A stretch of DNA of 64,000 nt from NCBI RefSeq assembly GCF_052857255.1, contig NW_027526486.1:2294001-2358000 (forward strand), written 5' to 3'. Shown here piece after piece: positions 45,183-58,200 of the stretch (position 1 is its first letter; the number at the start of each line of letters is the position of its first letter). The notes beneath the pieces were generated by a model. That model saw only the letters and a list, made by a program, of their open reading frames with translations. It was not told where the DNA came from and ran no database searches. The DNA comes from Amblyomma americanum (taxonomy: Eukaryota > Arthropoda > Arachnida > Ixodida > Ixodidae). The translations under genes were made by a program, and so were the position numbers.

Positions 45183-48100
45183 CCGTCTACTCTTCGACGA
45201 CTTGTAAAATCGATGCTCGTGAATCTTGCTAGTTTCGATCCAAAACGATGTATCCCGTTGTTTTGAGCCGGAATACAAGTTTTCCCGCAGTTCTGAGAGA
45301 AAAAGTTTACACCTTTCTCTCGTGTACTCTTCGACGACGTGTAAAATCGATGCTCGTGAATTTTGCTAGTTTCGATCTAAAACAATGTATCCCGTTTTTT
45401 TGAGCCAGAATAAAAGTTTTCGTGCAGTTCTGAGAGAAAAAGTTTACCTTTCTCTCGTCTACTCTTCGACAACTTGTAAAATCGATGCTCGTGAATCTTG
45501 CTAGTTTCGATCTAAAATAATGTATCCCGTTGTTTTGAGCCGGAATACAAGTTTTCGCGCAGTTCTGAGAGAAAAAGTTTACACCTTTCTCTCGTGTACT
45601 GTTCGACGACTTGTAAAATCGATGCTCGTGGATCTTGCTAGTTTCGATCTAAAACGATGTATCCCGTTGTTTTGAGCCGGAATACAAGTTTTCGCGCAGT
45701 TCTGAGAGAAAAAGTGTACACCTTTCTCTCGGGTACTCTTCGACGACGTGTAAAATCGATGCTCGTGAATCTTGCTAGTTTCGATCTAAAACAATGTATC
45801 CCGTTGTTTTGAGCCAGAATACAAGTTTTCGTGCAGTTCTGAGAGAAAAAGTTTACACCTTTCTCTCGTCTACTCTTCGACAACTTGTAAAATCGATGCT
45901 CGTGAATCTTGCTAGTTTCGATCTAAAACAATGTATCCCGTTGTTTTGAGCCGGAATACAAGTTTTCGCGCAGTTCTGAGAGAAAAAGTTTACACCTTTC
46001 TCTCGTCTACTCTTCGAGGACTTGTAAAATCGATGCTCGTGAATCTTGCTAGTTTCGATCCAAAACGATGTATCCCGTTGTTTTGAGCCGGAATACAAGT
46101 TTTCCCGCAGTTCTGAGAGAAAAAGTTTACACCTTTCTCTCGTCTACTCTTCGACGACTTGTAAAATCGATGCTCGTGAATCTTGCTAGTTTCGATCTAA
46201 AACGATGTATCCCGTTTTTTTGAGCCGGTATACAAGTTTTCGCGCAGTTCTGAGAGAAAACGTTTACACTTTTCTTTTGTGTACTCTTCGACGACGTGTA
46301 AAATCGATGCTCGTGAATCTTGCTAGTTTCGATCTAAAACGATGTATCCCGTTGTTTTGAGCCGGAATACAATTTTTCGCGCAGTTCTGAGAGAAAAAGT
46401 TTACACCTTTCTCTCGTGTACTGTTCGACGACGTGTAAAATCGATGCTCGTGAATCTTGCTAGTTTGGATCTAAAACAATGTATCCCGTTGTTTTCAGCC
46501 AGAATACAAGTTTTCGTGCACTTCTGAGAGAAAAAGTTTACACCTTTCTCTCGTCTACTCTTCGACAACTTGTAAAATCGATGCTCGTGAATCTTGCTAG
46601 TTTCGATCTAAAACAATGTATCCCGTTGTTTTGAGGCGGAATACAAGTTTTCGCGCAGTTCTGAGAGAAAAAGTTTACACCTTTCTCCCGTCTACTCTTC
46701 GACGACTTGTAAAATCGATGCTCGTGAATCTTGCTAGTTTCGATCCAAAACGATGTATCCCGTTGTTTTGAGCCGGAATACAAGTTTTCCCGCAGTTCTG
46801 AGAGAAAAAGTTTACACCTTTCTCTCGTGTACTCTTCGACGACGTGTAAAATCGATGCTCGTGAATTTTGCTAGTTTCGATCTAAAACAATGTATCCCGT
46901 TTTTTTGAGCCAGAATAAAAGTTTTCGTGCAGTTCTGAGAGAAAAAGTTTACCTTTCTCTCGTCTACTCTTCGACAACTTGTAAAATCGATGCTCGTGAA
47001 TCTTGCTAGTTTCGATCTAAAATAATGTATCCCGTTGTTTTGAGCCGGAATACAAGTTTTCGCGCAGTTCTGAGAGAAAAAGTTTACACCTTTCTCTCGT
47101 GTACTGTTCGACGACTTGTAAAATCGATGCTCGTGGATCTTGCTAGTTTCGATCTAAAACGATGTATCCCGTTGTTTTGAGCCGGAATACAAGTTTTCGC
47201 GCAGTTCTGAGAGAAAAAGTGTACACCTTTCTCTCGGGTACTCTTCGACGACGTGTAAAATCGATGCTCGTGAATCTTGCTAGTTTCGATCTAAAACAAT
47301 GTATCCCGTTGTTTTGAGCCAGAATACAAGTTTTCGTGCAGTTCTGAGAGAAAAAGTTTACACCTTTCTCTCGTCTACTCTTCGACAACTTGTAAAATCG
47401 ATGCTCGTGAATCTTGCTAGTTTCGATCTAAAACAATGTATCCCGTTGTTTTGAGCCGGAATACAAGTTTTCGCGCAGTTCTGAGAGAAAAAGTTTACAC
47501 CTTTCTCTCGTCTACTCTTCGAGGACTTGTAAAATCGATGCTCGTGAATCTTGCTAGTTTCGATCCAAAACGATGTATCCCGTTGTTTTGAGCCGGAATA
47601 CAAGTTTTCCCGCAGTTCTGAGAGAAAAAGTTTACACCTTTCTCTCGTCTACTCTTCGACGACTTGTAAAATCGATGCTCGTGAATCTTGCTAGTTTCGA
47701 TCTAAAACGATGTATCCCGTTTTTTTGAGCCGGTATACAAGTTTTCGCGCAGTTCTGAGAGAAAACGTTTACACTTTTCTTTTGTGTACTCTTCGACGAC
47801 GTGTAAAATCGATGCTCGTGAATCTTGCTAGTTTCGATCTAAAACGATGTAACCCGTTGTTTTGAGCCGGAATACAAGTTTTCGCGGAGTTCTGAGAGAA
47901 AAAGTTTGCACCTTTCTCTCGTCTACTCTTCGAAGACTTGTAAAATCGATGCTCGTGAATCTTGGTAGTTTCGATCTAAAACAATGTATCCCGTTGTTTT
48001 GAGCCGGAATACAAGTTTTCGCGCAGTTCTGAGGGAAAAAGTTTACACCTTTCTCTCGTCTACTCTTCGAAGACTTCTAAAATCGATGCTCGTGAATCCT

Positions 48101-48453
48101 GCTAGTTTCGATCCAAAACGATGTATCCCGTTGTTTTGAGCCGGAATACAAGTTTTCGCGCAGTTCTGAGAGAAAAAGTTTACACCTTTCTCTCGTGTAC
48201 TCTTCGACGACTTGTAAAATCGATGCCCGTGAATCTTGCTAGTTTCGATCTAAAACGATGTATCTCGTTCTTTTGAGCCGGAATACAAGTTTTCGCGCAG
48301 TTGTGAGAGAAAAAGTTTACACATTTTTCTCGTCTACTCTTCGAAGACTTGTAATATCGATGCTCGTGAATCTTGCTAGCTTCGATCTAAAACGATGTAT
48401 CCGGTTGTTTTGAGCCGGAATACAAGTTTTCGCGCAGTTCTGAGAGAAAAAGT

Positions 48454-51400
48454 TTACACCTTTCTCTTGTCTACTCTTCGACGACTTGTAAAATAGATGC
48501 TCGTGAATCTTGCAAGTTTTGATCTAAAACGATGTATCCCGTTGTTTTGAGCCGGAATACAAGTTTTCGCGCAGTTCTGAGAGAAAAAGTTTACACCTTT
48601 CTCTCGTGTACTGTTCGACGACTTGTAAAATCGATGCTCGTGAATCTTGCTAGTTTCGATATAAAACGATGTATCCCGTTGTTTTGAGCCGGAATACAAT
48701 TTTTCGCGCAGTTCTGAGAGAAAAAGTTTACACCTTTCTCTCGTGTACTGTTCGACGACGTGTAAAATCGATGCTCGTGAATCTTGCTAGTTTGGATCTA
48801 AAACAATGTATCCCGTTGTTTTCAGCCAGAATACAAGTTTTCGTGCACTTCTGAGAGAAAAAGTTTACACCTTTCTCTCGTCTACTCTTCGACAACTTGT
48901 AAAATTGATGCTCGTGAATCTTGCTAGTTTCGATCTAAAACAATGTATCCCGTTGTTTTGAGGCGGAATACAAGTTTTCGCGCAGTTCTGAGAGAAAAAG
49001 TTTACACCTTTCTCCCGTCTACTCTTCGACGACTTGTAAAATCGATGCTCGTGAATCTTGCTAGTTTCGATCCAAAACGATGTATCCCGTTGTTTTGAGC
49101 CGGAATACAAGTTTTCCCGCAGTTCTGAGAGAAAAAGTTTACACCTTTCTCTCGTGTACTCTTCGACGACGTGTAAAATCGATGCTCGTGAATTTTGCTA
49201 GTTTCGATCTAAAACAATGTATCCCGTTGTTTTGAGCCAGAATACAAGTTTTCGTGCAGTTCTGAGAGAAAAAGTTTACCTTTCTCTCGTCTACTCTTCG
49301 AAGACTTGTAAAATCGATGCTCGTGAATCTAGCTAGTTTCGATCTAAAACGATGTATCCCGTTGTTTTTAGCCGGAATACAAGTTTTCGCGCAGTTCTGA
49401 GAGAAAAGGTTTACACCTTTCTCTCGTCTACTCTTCGAAGACTTGTAAAATCGATGCCCGTGAATCTTGCTAGTTTCGATCTAAAACGATGTATCTCGTT
49501 GTTTTGAGCCGGAATACAAGTTTTCGCGCAGTTCTGAGAGAAAAAGTTTACACCTTTCTCCCGTCTACTATTCGACGACTTGTAAAATCGATGCTCGTGA
49601 GTCTTGCTAGTTTCGACCTAAAACAATGTATCCCGTTGTTTTGAGCCGGAATACAAGTTTTCGCGCAGTTCTGAGAGAAAAAGCTTACACCTTTCTCTCG
49701 TCTACTCTTCGAAGACTTGTAAAATCGATGCTCGTGAGTCTTGCTAGTTTCGACCTAAAACGATGTATCCCGTTGTTTTGAGCCGGAATACAAGTTTTCG
49801 CGCAGTTCTGAGAGAAAAAGTTTACACCTTTCTCTTGTCTACTCTTCGACGACTTGTAAAATCGATGCTCGTGAATCTTAGTAGTTTCGATCTAAAACGA
49901 TGTATCCCGTTGTTTTGAGCCAGAATAAAAGTTTTCGCGCAGTTCTGAGAGAAAAAGTTTACACCTTTCTCTCGTGTACTGTTCGACGACTTGTAAAATC
50001 GATGCTCGTGAATCTAGCTAGTTTCGATCTAAAACGATGTATCCCGTTGTTTTTAGCCGGAATACAAGTTTTCGCGCAGTTCTGAGAGAAAAGGTTTACA
50101 CCTTCCTCTCGTCTACTCTTCGAAGACTTGTAAAATCGATGCCCGTGAATCTTGCTAGTTTCGATCTAAAACGATGTATCTCGTTGTTTTGAGCCGGAAT
50201 ACAAGTTTTCGCGCAGTTCTGAGAGAAAAAGTTTACACCATTCTCCCGTCTACTATTCGACGACTTGTAAAATCGATGCTCGTGAGTCTTGCTAGTTTCG
50301 ACCTAAAACGATGTATCCCGTTGTTTTGAGCCGGAATACAAGTTTTCGCGCAGTTCTGAGAGAAAAAGTTTACACCTTTCTCTTGTCTACTCTTCGACGA
50401 CTTGTAAAATCGATGCTCGTGAATGTTGGTAGTTTCGATCTAAAACGATGTATCCCGTTGTTTTGAGCCGGAATACAATTTTTCGCGCAGTTCTGAGAGA
50501 AAAAGTTTACACCTTTCTCTCGTGTACTGTTCGACGACGTGTAAAATCGATGCTCGTGAATCTTGCTAGTTTGGATCTAAAACAATGTATCCCGTTGTTT
50601 TCAGCCAGAATACAAGTTTTCGTGCACTTCTGAGAGAAAAAGTTTACACCTTTCTCTCGTCTACTCTTCGACAACTTGTAAAATCGATGCTCGTGAATCT
50701 TGCTAGTTTCGATCTAAAACAATGTATCCCGTTGTTTTGAGGCGGAATACAAGTTTTCGCGCAGTTCTGAGAGAAAAAGTTTACACCTTTCTCCCGTCTA
50801 CTCTTCGACGACTTGTAAAATCGATGCTCGTGAATCTTGCTAGTTTCGATCCAAAACGATGTATCCCGTTGTTTTGAGCCGGAATACAAGTTTTCCCGCA
50901 GTTCTGAGAGAAAAAGTTTACACCTTTCTCTCGTGTACTCTTCGACGACGTGTAAAATCGATGCTCGTGAATTTTGCTAGTTTCGATCTAAAACAATGTA
51001 TCCCGTTGTTTTGAGCCAGAATACAAGTTTTCGTGCAGTTCTGAGAGAAAAAGTTTACCTTTCTCTCGTCTACTCTTCGAAGACTTGTAAAATCGATGCT
51101 CGTGAATCTAGCTAGTTTCGATCTAAAACGATGTATCCCGTTGTTTTTAGCCGGAATACAAGTTTTCGCGCAGTTCTGAGAGAAAAGGTTTACACCTTTC
51201 TCTCGTCTACTCTTCGAAGACTTGTAAAATCGATGCCCGTGAATCTTGCTAGTTTCGATCTAAAACGATGTATCTCGTTGTTTTGAGCCGGAATACAAGT
51301 TTTCGCGCAGTTCTGAGAGAAAAAGTTTACACCTTTCTCCCGTCTACTATTCGACGACTTGTAAAATCGATGCTCGTGAGTCTTGCTAGTTTCGACCTAA

Positions 51401-54400
51401 AACAATGTATCCCGTTGTTTTGAGCCGGAATACAAGTTTTCGCGCAGTTCTGAGAGAAAAAGCTTACACCTTTCTCTCGTCTACTCTTCGAAGACTTGTA
51501 AAATCGATGCTCGTGAGTCTTGCTAGTTTCGACCTAAAACGATGTATCCCGTTGTTTTGAGCCGGAATACAAGTTTTCGCGCAGTTCTGAGAGAAAAAGT
51601 TTACACCTTTCTCTTGTCTACTCTTCGACGACTTGTAAAATCGATGCTCGTGAATCTTAGTAGTTTCGATCTAAAACGATGTATCCCGTTGTTTTGAGCC
51701 AGAATAAAAGTTTTCGCGCAGTTCTGAGAGAAAAAGTTTACACCTTTCTCTCGTGTACTGTTCGACGACTTGTAAAATCGATGCTCGTGAATCTAGCTAG
51801 TTTCGATCTAAAACGATGTATCCCGTTGTTTTTAGCCGGAATACAAGTTTTCGCGCAGTTCTGAGAGAAAAGGTTTACACCTTCCTCTCGTCTACTCTTC
51901 GAAGACTTGTAAAATCGATGCCCGTGAATCTTGCTAGTTTCGATCTAAAACGATGTATCTCGTTGTTTTGAGCCGGAATACAAGTTTTCGCGCAGTTCTG
52001 AGAGAAAAAGTTTACACCATTCTCCCGTCTACTATTCGACGACTTGTAAAATCGATGCTCGTGAGTCTTGCTAGTTTCGACCTAAAACGATGTATCCCGT
52101 TGTTTTGAGCCGGAATACAAGTTTTCGCGCAGTTCTGAGAGAAAAAGTTTACACCTTTCTCTTGTCTACTCTTCGACGACTTGTAAAATCGATGCTCGTG
52201 AATGTTGGTAGTTTCGATCTAAAACGATGTATCCCGTTGTTTTGAGCCAGAATACAAGTTTTCGCGCAGTTCTGAGAGAAAAAGTTTACACCTTTCTCTC
52301 GTCTACTCTTCGACAACATGTAAAATCGATGCTCGTGAATCTTGCTAGTTTCGATCTAAAACGATGTAACCCGTTGTTTTGAGCCGGAATACAAGTTTTC
52401 GCGCAGTTCTGAGAGAAAAAGTTTACACCTTTCTCTCGTGTACTCTTCGACGACTTGTAAAATCGATGCTCGTGAATCTTGCTAATTTCGATCTAAAACG
52501 ATGAATCCTGTCGTTTTGAGCCGGAATACAAGTTTTCGCGGAGTTCTGAGAGAAAACGTTTACACATTTCTCTCGTGTACTCTTCGACGACGTGTAAAAT
52601 CGCTGCTCGTGAATCTTGCTAGTTTCGATCTAAAACGATGTAACCCGTTGTTTTGAGCCGGAATACAAGTTTTCGCGCAGTTCTGAGAGAAAAAGTTTAC
52701 ACCTTTCTCTCGTCTACTCTTCGAAGACTTGTAAAATCGATGCCCGTGAATCTTGCTAGTTTCGATCTAAAACGATGTTTCTCGTTGTTTTAAGCCGGAA
52801 TACAATTTTTCGCGCAGTTCTGAGAGAAAAAGTTTACACCTTTCTCTCGTGTACTGTTCGACGACGTGTAAAATCGATGCTCGTGAATCTTGCTAGTTTG
52901 GATCTAAAACAATGTATCCCGTTGTTTTCAGCCAGAATACAAGTTTTCGTGCACTTCTGAGAGAAAAAGTTTACACCTTTCTCTCGTCTACTCTTCGACA
53001 ACTTGTAAAATCGATGCTCGTGAATCTTGCTAGTTTCGATCTAAAACAATGTATCCCGTTGTTTTGAGGCGGAATACAAGTTTTCGCGCAGTTCTGAGAG
53101 AAAAAGTTTACACCTTTCTCCCGTCTACTCTTCGACGACTTGTAAAATCGATGCTCGTGAATCTTGCTAGTTTCGATCCAAAACGATGTATCCCGTTGTT
53201 TTGAGCCGGAATACAAGTTTTCCCGCAGTTCTGAGAGAAAAAGTTTACACCTTTCTCTCGTGTACTCTTCGACGACGTGTAAAATCGATGCTCGTGAATT
53301 TTGCTAGTTTCGATCTAAAACAATGTATCCCGTTGTTTTGAGCCAGAATACAAGTTTTCGTGCAGTTCTGAGAGAAAAAGTTTACCTTTCTCTCGTCTAC
53401 TCTTCGAAGACTTGTAAAATCGATGCTCGTGAATCTAGCTAGTTTCGATCTAAAACGATGTATCCCGTTGTTTTTAGCCGGAATACAAGTTTTCGCGCAG
53501 TTCTGAGAGAAAAGGTTTACACCTTTCTCTCGTCTACTCTTCGAAGACTTGTAAAATCGATGCCCGTGAATCTTGCTAGTTTCGATCTAAAACGATGTAT
53601 CTCGTTGTTTTGAGCCGGAATACAAGTTTTCGCGCAGTTCTGAGAGAAAAAGTTTACACCTTTCTCCCGTCTACTATTCGACGACTTGTAAAATCGATGC
53701 TCGTGAGTCTTGCTAGTTTCGACCTAAAACGATGTATCCCGTTGTTTTGAGCCGGAATACAAGTTTTCGCGCAGTTCTGAGAGAAAAAGCTTACACCTTT
53801 CTCTCGTCTACTCTTCGAAGACTTGTAAAATCGATGCTCGTGAGTCTTGCTAGTTTCGACCTAAAACGATGTATCCCGTTGTTTTGAGCCGGAATACAAG
53901 TTTTCGCGCAGTTCTGAGAGAAAAAGTTTACACCTTTCTCTTGTCTACTCTTCGACGACTTGTAAAATCGATGCTCGTGAATCTTAGTAGTTTCGATCTA
54001 AAACGATGTATCCCGTTGTTTTGAGCCAGAATAAAAGTTTTCGCGCAGTTCTGAGAGAAAAAGTTTACACCTTTCTCTCGTGTACTGTTCGACGACTTGT
54101 AAAATCGATGCTCGTGAATCTAGCTAGTTTCGATCTAAAACGATGTATCCCGTTGTTTTTAGCCGGAATACAAGTTTTCGCGCAGTTCTGAGAGAAAAGG
54201 TTTACACCTTCCTCTCGTCTACTCTTCGAAGACTTGTAAAATCGATGCCCGTGAATCTTGCTAGTTTCGATCTAAAACGATGTATCTCGTTGTTTTGAGC
54301 CGGAATACAAGTTTTCGCGCAGTTCTGAGAGAAAAAGTTTACACCATTCTCCCGTCTACTATTCGACGACTTGTAAAATCGATGCTCGTGAGTCTTGCTA

Positions 54401-55297
54401 GTTTCGACCTAAAACGATGTATCCCGTTGTTTTGAGCCGGAATACAAGTTTTCGCGCAGTTCTGAGAGAAAAAGTTTACACCTTTCTCTTGTCTACTCTT
54501 CGACGACTTGTAAAATCGATGCTCGTGAATGTTGGTAGTTTCGATCTAAAACGATGTATCCCGTTGTTTTGAGCCAGAATACAAGTTTTCGCGCAGTTCT
54601 GAGAGAAAAAGTTTACACCTTTCTCTCGTCTACTCTTCGACAACATGTAAAATCGATGCTCGTGAATCTTGCTAGTTTCGATCTAAAACGATGTAACCCG
54701 TTGTTTTGAGCCGGAATACAAGTTTTCGCGCAGTTCTGAGAGAAAAAGTTTACACCTTTCTCTCGTGTACTCTTCGACGACTTGTAAAATCGATGCTCGT
54801 GAATCTTGCTAATTTCGATCTAAAACGATGAATCCTGTCGTTTTGAGCCGGAATACAAGTTTTCGCGGAGTTCTGAGAGAAAACGTTTACACATTTCTCT
54901 CGTGTACTCTTCGACGACGTGTAAAATCGCTGCTCGTGAATCTTGCTAGTTTCGATCTAAAACGATGTAACCCGTTGTTTTGAGCCGGAATACAAGTTTT
55001 CGCGCAGTTCTGAGAGAAAAAGTTTACACCTTTCTCTCGTCTACTCTTCGAAGACTTGTAAAATCGATGCCCGTGAATCTTGCTAGTTTCGATCTAAAAC
55101 GATGTTTCTCGTTGTTTTAAGCCGGAATACAAGTTTTCGCGCAGTTCTGAGAGAAAAAGTTTACACCTTTCTCCCGTCTACTATTTGACGACTTGTAAAA
55201 TCGATGCTCGTGAATCTTGCTAGTTTTGACCTAAAACGATGTATCCGGTTGTTTTGAGCCGGAATACAAGTTTTCGCGCAGTTCTGAGAGAAAAAGT
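48454..55297 (+). repeat. 50-monomer higher-order unit, copy 3 (6,844 bp)
   Basis: Same length and same internal marker offsets as the 24.8-kb copy, with AAGCTT at 49681, 51460 and 53787. It is part of segmental duplication B. It has ACAATG where copies 1 and 2 have ACCATG (about 49,625) and CGATGCTCG where they have CGAAGCTCG (about 53,700). Confidence 0.88.
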
Positions 55298-58200
55298 TTA
55301 CACCTTTCTCTTGTCTACTCTTCGACGACTTGTAAAATAGATGCTCGTGAATCTTGCAAGTTTTGATCTAAAACGATGTATCCCGTTGTTTTGAGCCGGA
55401 ATACAAGTTTTCGCGCAGTTCTGAGAGAAAAAGTTTACACCTTTCTCTCGTGTACTGTTCGACGACTTGTAAAATCGATGCTCGTGAATCTTGCTAGTTT
55501 CGATATAAAACGATGTATCCCGTTGTTTTGAGCCGGAATACAATTTTTCGCGCAGTTCTGAGAGAAAAAGTTTACACCTTTCTCTCCTGTACTGTTCGAC
55601 GACGTGTAAAATCGATGCTCGTGAATCTTGCTAGTTTGGATCTAAAACAATGTATCCCGTTGTTTTCAGCCAGAATACAAGTTTTCGTGCACTTCTGAGA
55701 GAAAAAGTTTACACCTTTCTCTCGTCTACTCTTCGACAACTTGTAAAATCGATGCTCGTGAATCTTGCTAGTTTCGATCTAAAACAATGTATCCCGTTGT
55801 TTTGAGGCGGAATACAAGTTTTCGCGCAGTTCTGAGAGAAAAAGTTTACATCTTTCTCCCGTCTACACTTCGACGACTTGTAAAATCGATGCTCGTGAAT
55901 CTTGCTAGTTTCGATCCAAAACGATGTATCCCGTTGTTTTGAGCCGGAATACAAGTTTTCCCGCAGTTCTGAGAGAAAAAGTTTACACCTTTCTCTCGTG
56001 TACTCTTCGACGACGTGTAAAATCGATGCTCGTGAATTTTGCTAGTTTCGATCTAAAACAATGTATCCCGTTGTTTTGAGCCAGAATACAAGTTTTCGTG
56101 CAGTTCTGAGAGAAAAAGTTTACCTTTCTCTCCTCTACTCTTCGACAACTTGTAAAATCGATGCTCGTGAATCTTGCTAGTTTCGATCTAAAATAATGTA
56201 TCCCGTTGTTTTGAGCCGGAATACAAGTTTTCGCGCAGTTCTGAGAGAAAAAGTTTACACCTTTCTCTCGTGTACTGTTCGACGACTTGTAAAATCGATG
56301 CTCGTGGATCTTGCTAGTTTCGATCTAAAACGATGTATCCCGTTGTTTTGAGCCGGAATACAAGTTTTCGCGCAGTTCTGAGAGAAAAAGTGTACACCTT
56401 TCTCTCGGGTACTCTTCGACGACGTGTAAAATCGATGCTCGTGAATCTTGCTAGTTTCGATCTAAAACAATGTATCCCGTTGTTTTGAGCCAGAATACAA
56501 GTTTTCGTGCAGTTCTGAGAGAAAAAGTTTACACCTTTCTCTCGTCTACTCTTCGACAACTTGTAAAATCGATGCTCGTGAATCTTGCTAGTTTCGATCT
56601 AAAACAATGTATCCCGTTGTTTTGAGCCGGAATACAAGTTTTCGCGCAGTTCTGAGAGAAAAAGTTTACACCTTTCTCTCGTCTACTCTTCGAGGACTTG
56701 TAAAATCGATGCTCGTGAATCTTGCTAGTTTCGATCCAAAACGATGTATCCCGTTGTTTTGAGCCGGAATACAAGTTTTCCCGCAGTTCTGAGAGAAAAA
56801 GTTTACACCTTTCTCTCGTCTACTCTTCGAAGACTTGTAAAATCGATGCCCGTGAATCTTGCTAGTTTCGATCTAAAACGATGTTTCTCGTTGTTTTAAG
56901 CCGGAATACAAGTTTTCGCGCAGTTCTGAGAGAAAAAGTTTACACCTTTCTCCCGTCTACTATTTGACGACTTGTAAAATCGATGCTCGTGAATCTTGCT
57001 AGTTTTGACCTAAAACGATGTATCCGGTTGTTTTGAGCCGGAATACAAGTTTTCGCGCAGTTCTGAGAGAAAAAGTTTACACCTTTCTCTTGTCTACTCT
57101 TCGACGACTTGTAAAATAGATGCTCGTGAATCTTGCAAGTTTTGATCTAAAACGATGTATCCCGTTGTTTTGAGCCGGAATACAAGTTTTCGCGCAGTTC
57201 TGAGAGAAAAAGTTTACACCTTTCTCTCGTGTACTGTTCGACGACTTGTAAAATCGATGCTCGTGAATCTTGCTAGTTTCGATATAAAACGATGTATCCC
57301 GTTGTTTTGAGCCGGAATACAATTTTTCGCGCAGTTCTGAGAGAAAAAGTTTACACCTTTCTCTCCTGTACTGTTCGACGACGTGTAAAATCGATGCTCG
57401 TGAATCTTGCTAGTTTGGATCTAAAACAATGTATCCCGTTGTTTTCAGCCAGAATACAAGTTTTCGTGCACTTCTGAGAGAAAAAGTTTACACCTTTCTC
57501 TCGTCTACTCTTCGACAACTTGTAAAATCGATGCTCGTGAATCTTGCTAGTTTCGATCTAAAACAATGTATCCCGTTGTTTTGAGGCGGAATACAAGTTT
57601 TCGCGCAGTTCTGAGAGAAAAAGTTTACACCTTTCTCCCGTCTACTCTTCGACGACTTGTAAAATCGATGCTCGTGAATCTTGCTAGTTTCGATCCAAAA
57701 CGATGTATCCCGTTGTTTTGAGCCGGAATACAAGTTTTCCCGCAGTTCTGAGAGAAAAAGTTTACACCTTTCTCTCGTGTACTCTTCGACGACGTGTAAA
57801 ATCGATGCTCGTGAATTTTGCTAGTTTCGATCTAAAACAATGTATCCCGTTGTTTTGAGCCAGAATACAAGTTTTCGTGCAGTTCTGAGAGAAAAAGTTT
57901 ACCTTTCTCTCCTCTACTCTTCGACAACTTGTAAAATCGATGCTCGTGAATCTTGCTAGTTTCGATCTAAAATAATGTATCCCGTTGTTTTGAGCCGGAA
58001 TACAAGTTTTCGCGCAGTTCTGAGAGAAAAAGTTTACACCTTTCTCTCGTGTACTGTTCGACGACTTGTAAAATCGATGCTCGTGGATCTTGCTAGTTTC
58101 GATCTAAAACGATGTATCCCGTTGTTTTGAGCCGGAATACAAGTTTTCGCGCAGTTCTGAGAGAAAAAGTGTACACCTTTCTCTCGGGTACTCTTCGACG

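Larger units (their letters stand above)
42837..55586 (+). repeat. Segmental duplication B, copy 2 (about 12.75 kb, three monomers shorter)
   Basis: This is the partner of 18,745-31,905. Its left edge lies between the TCGTGCAG unit and a GAATATTGC unit around 42,837. It lacks 411 bp (3 monomers) relative to copy 1. Private single-base differences noticed include TAGTTTTGATC at about 42,908, TCTCCTGTC at about 43,265, GTTGATTTG at about 44,165 and AAAATTGATG at about 48,905. Confidence 0.88.
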
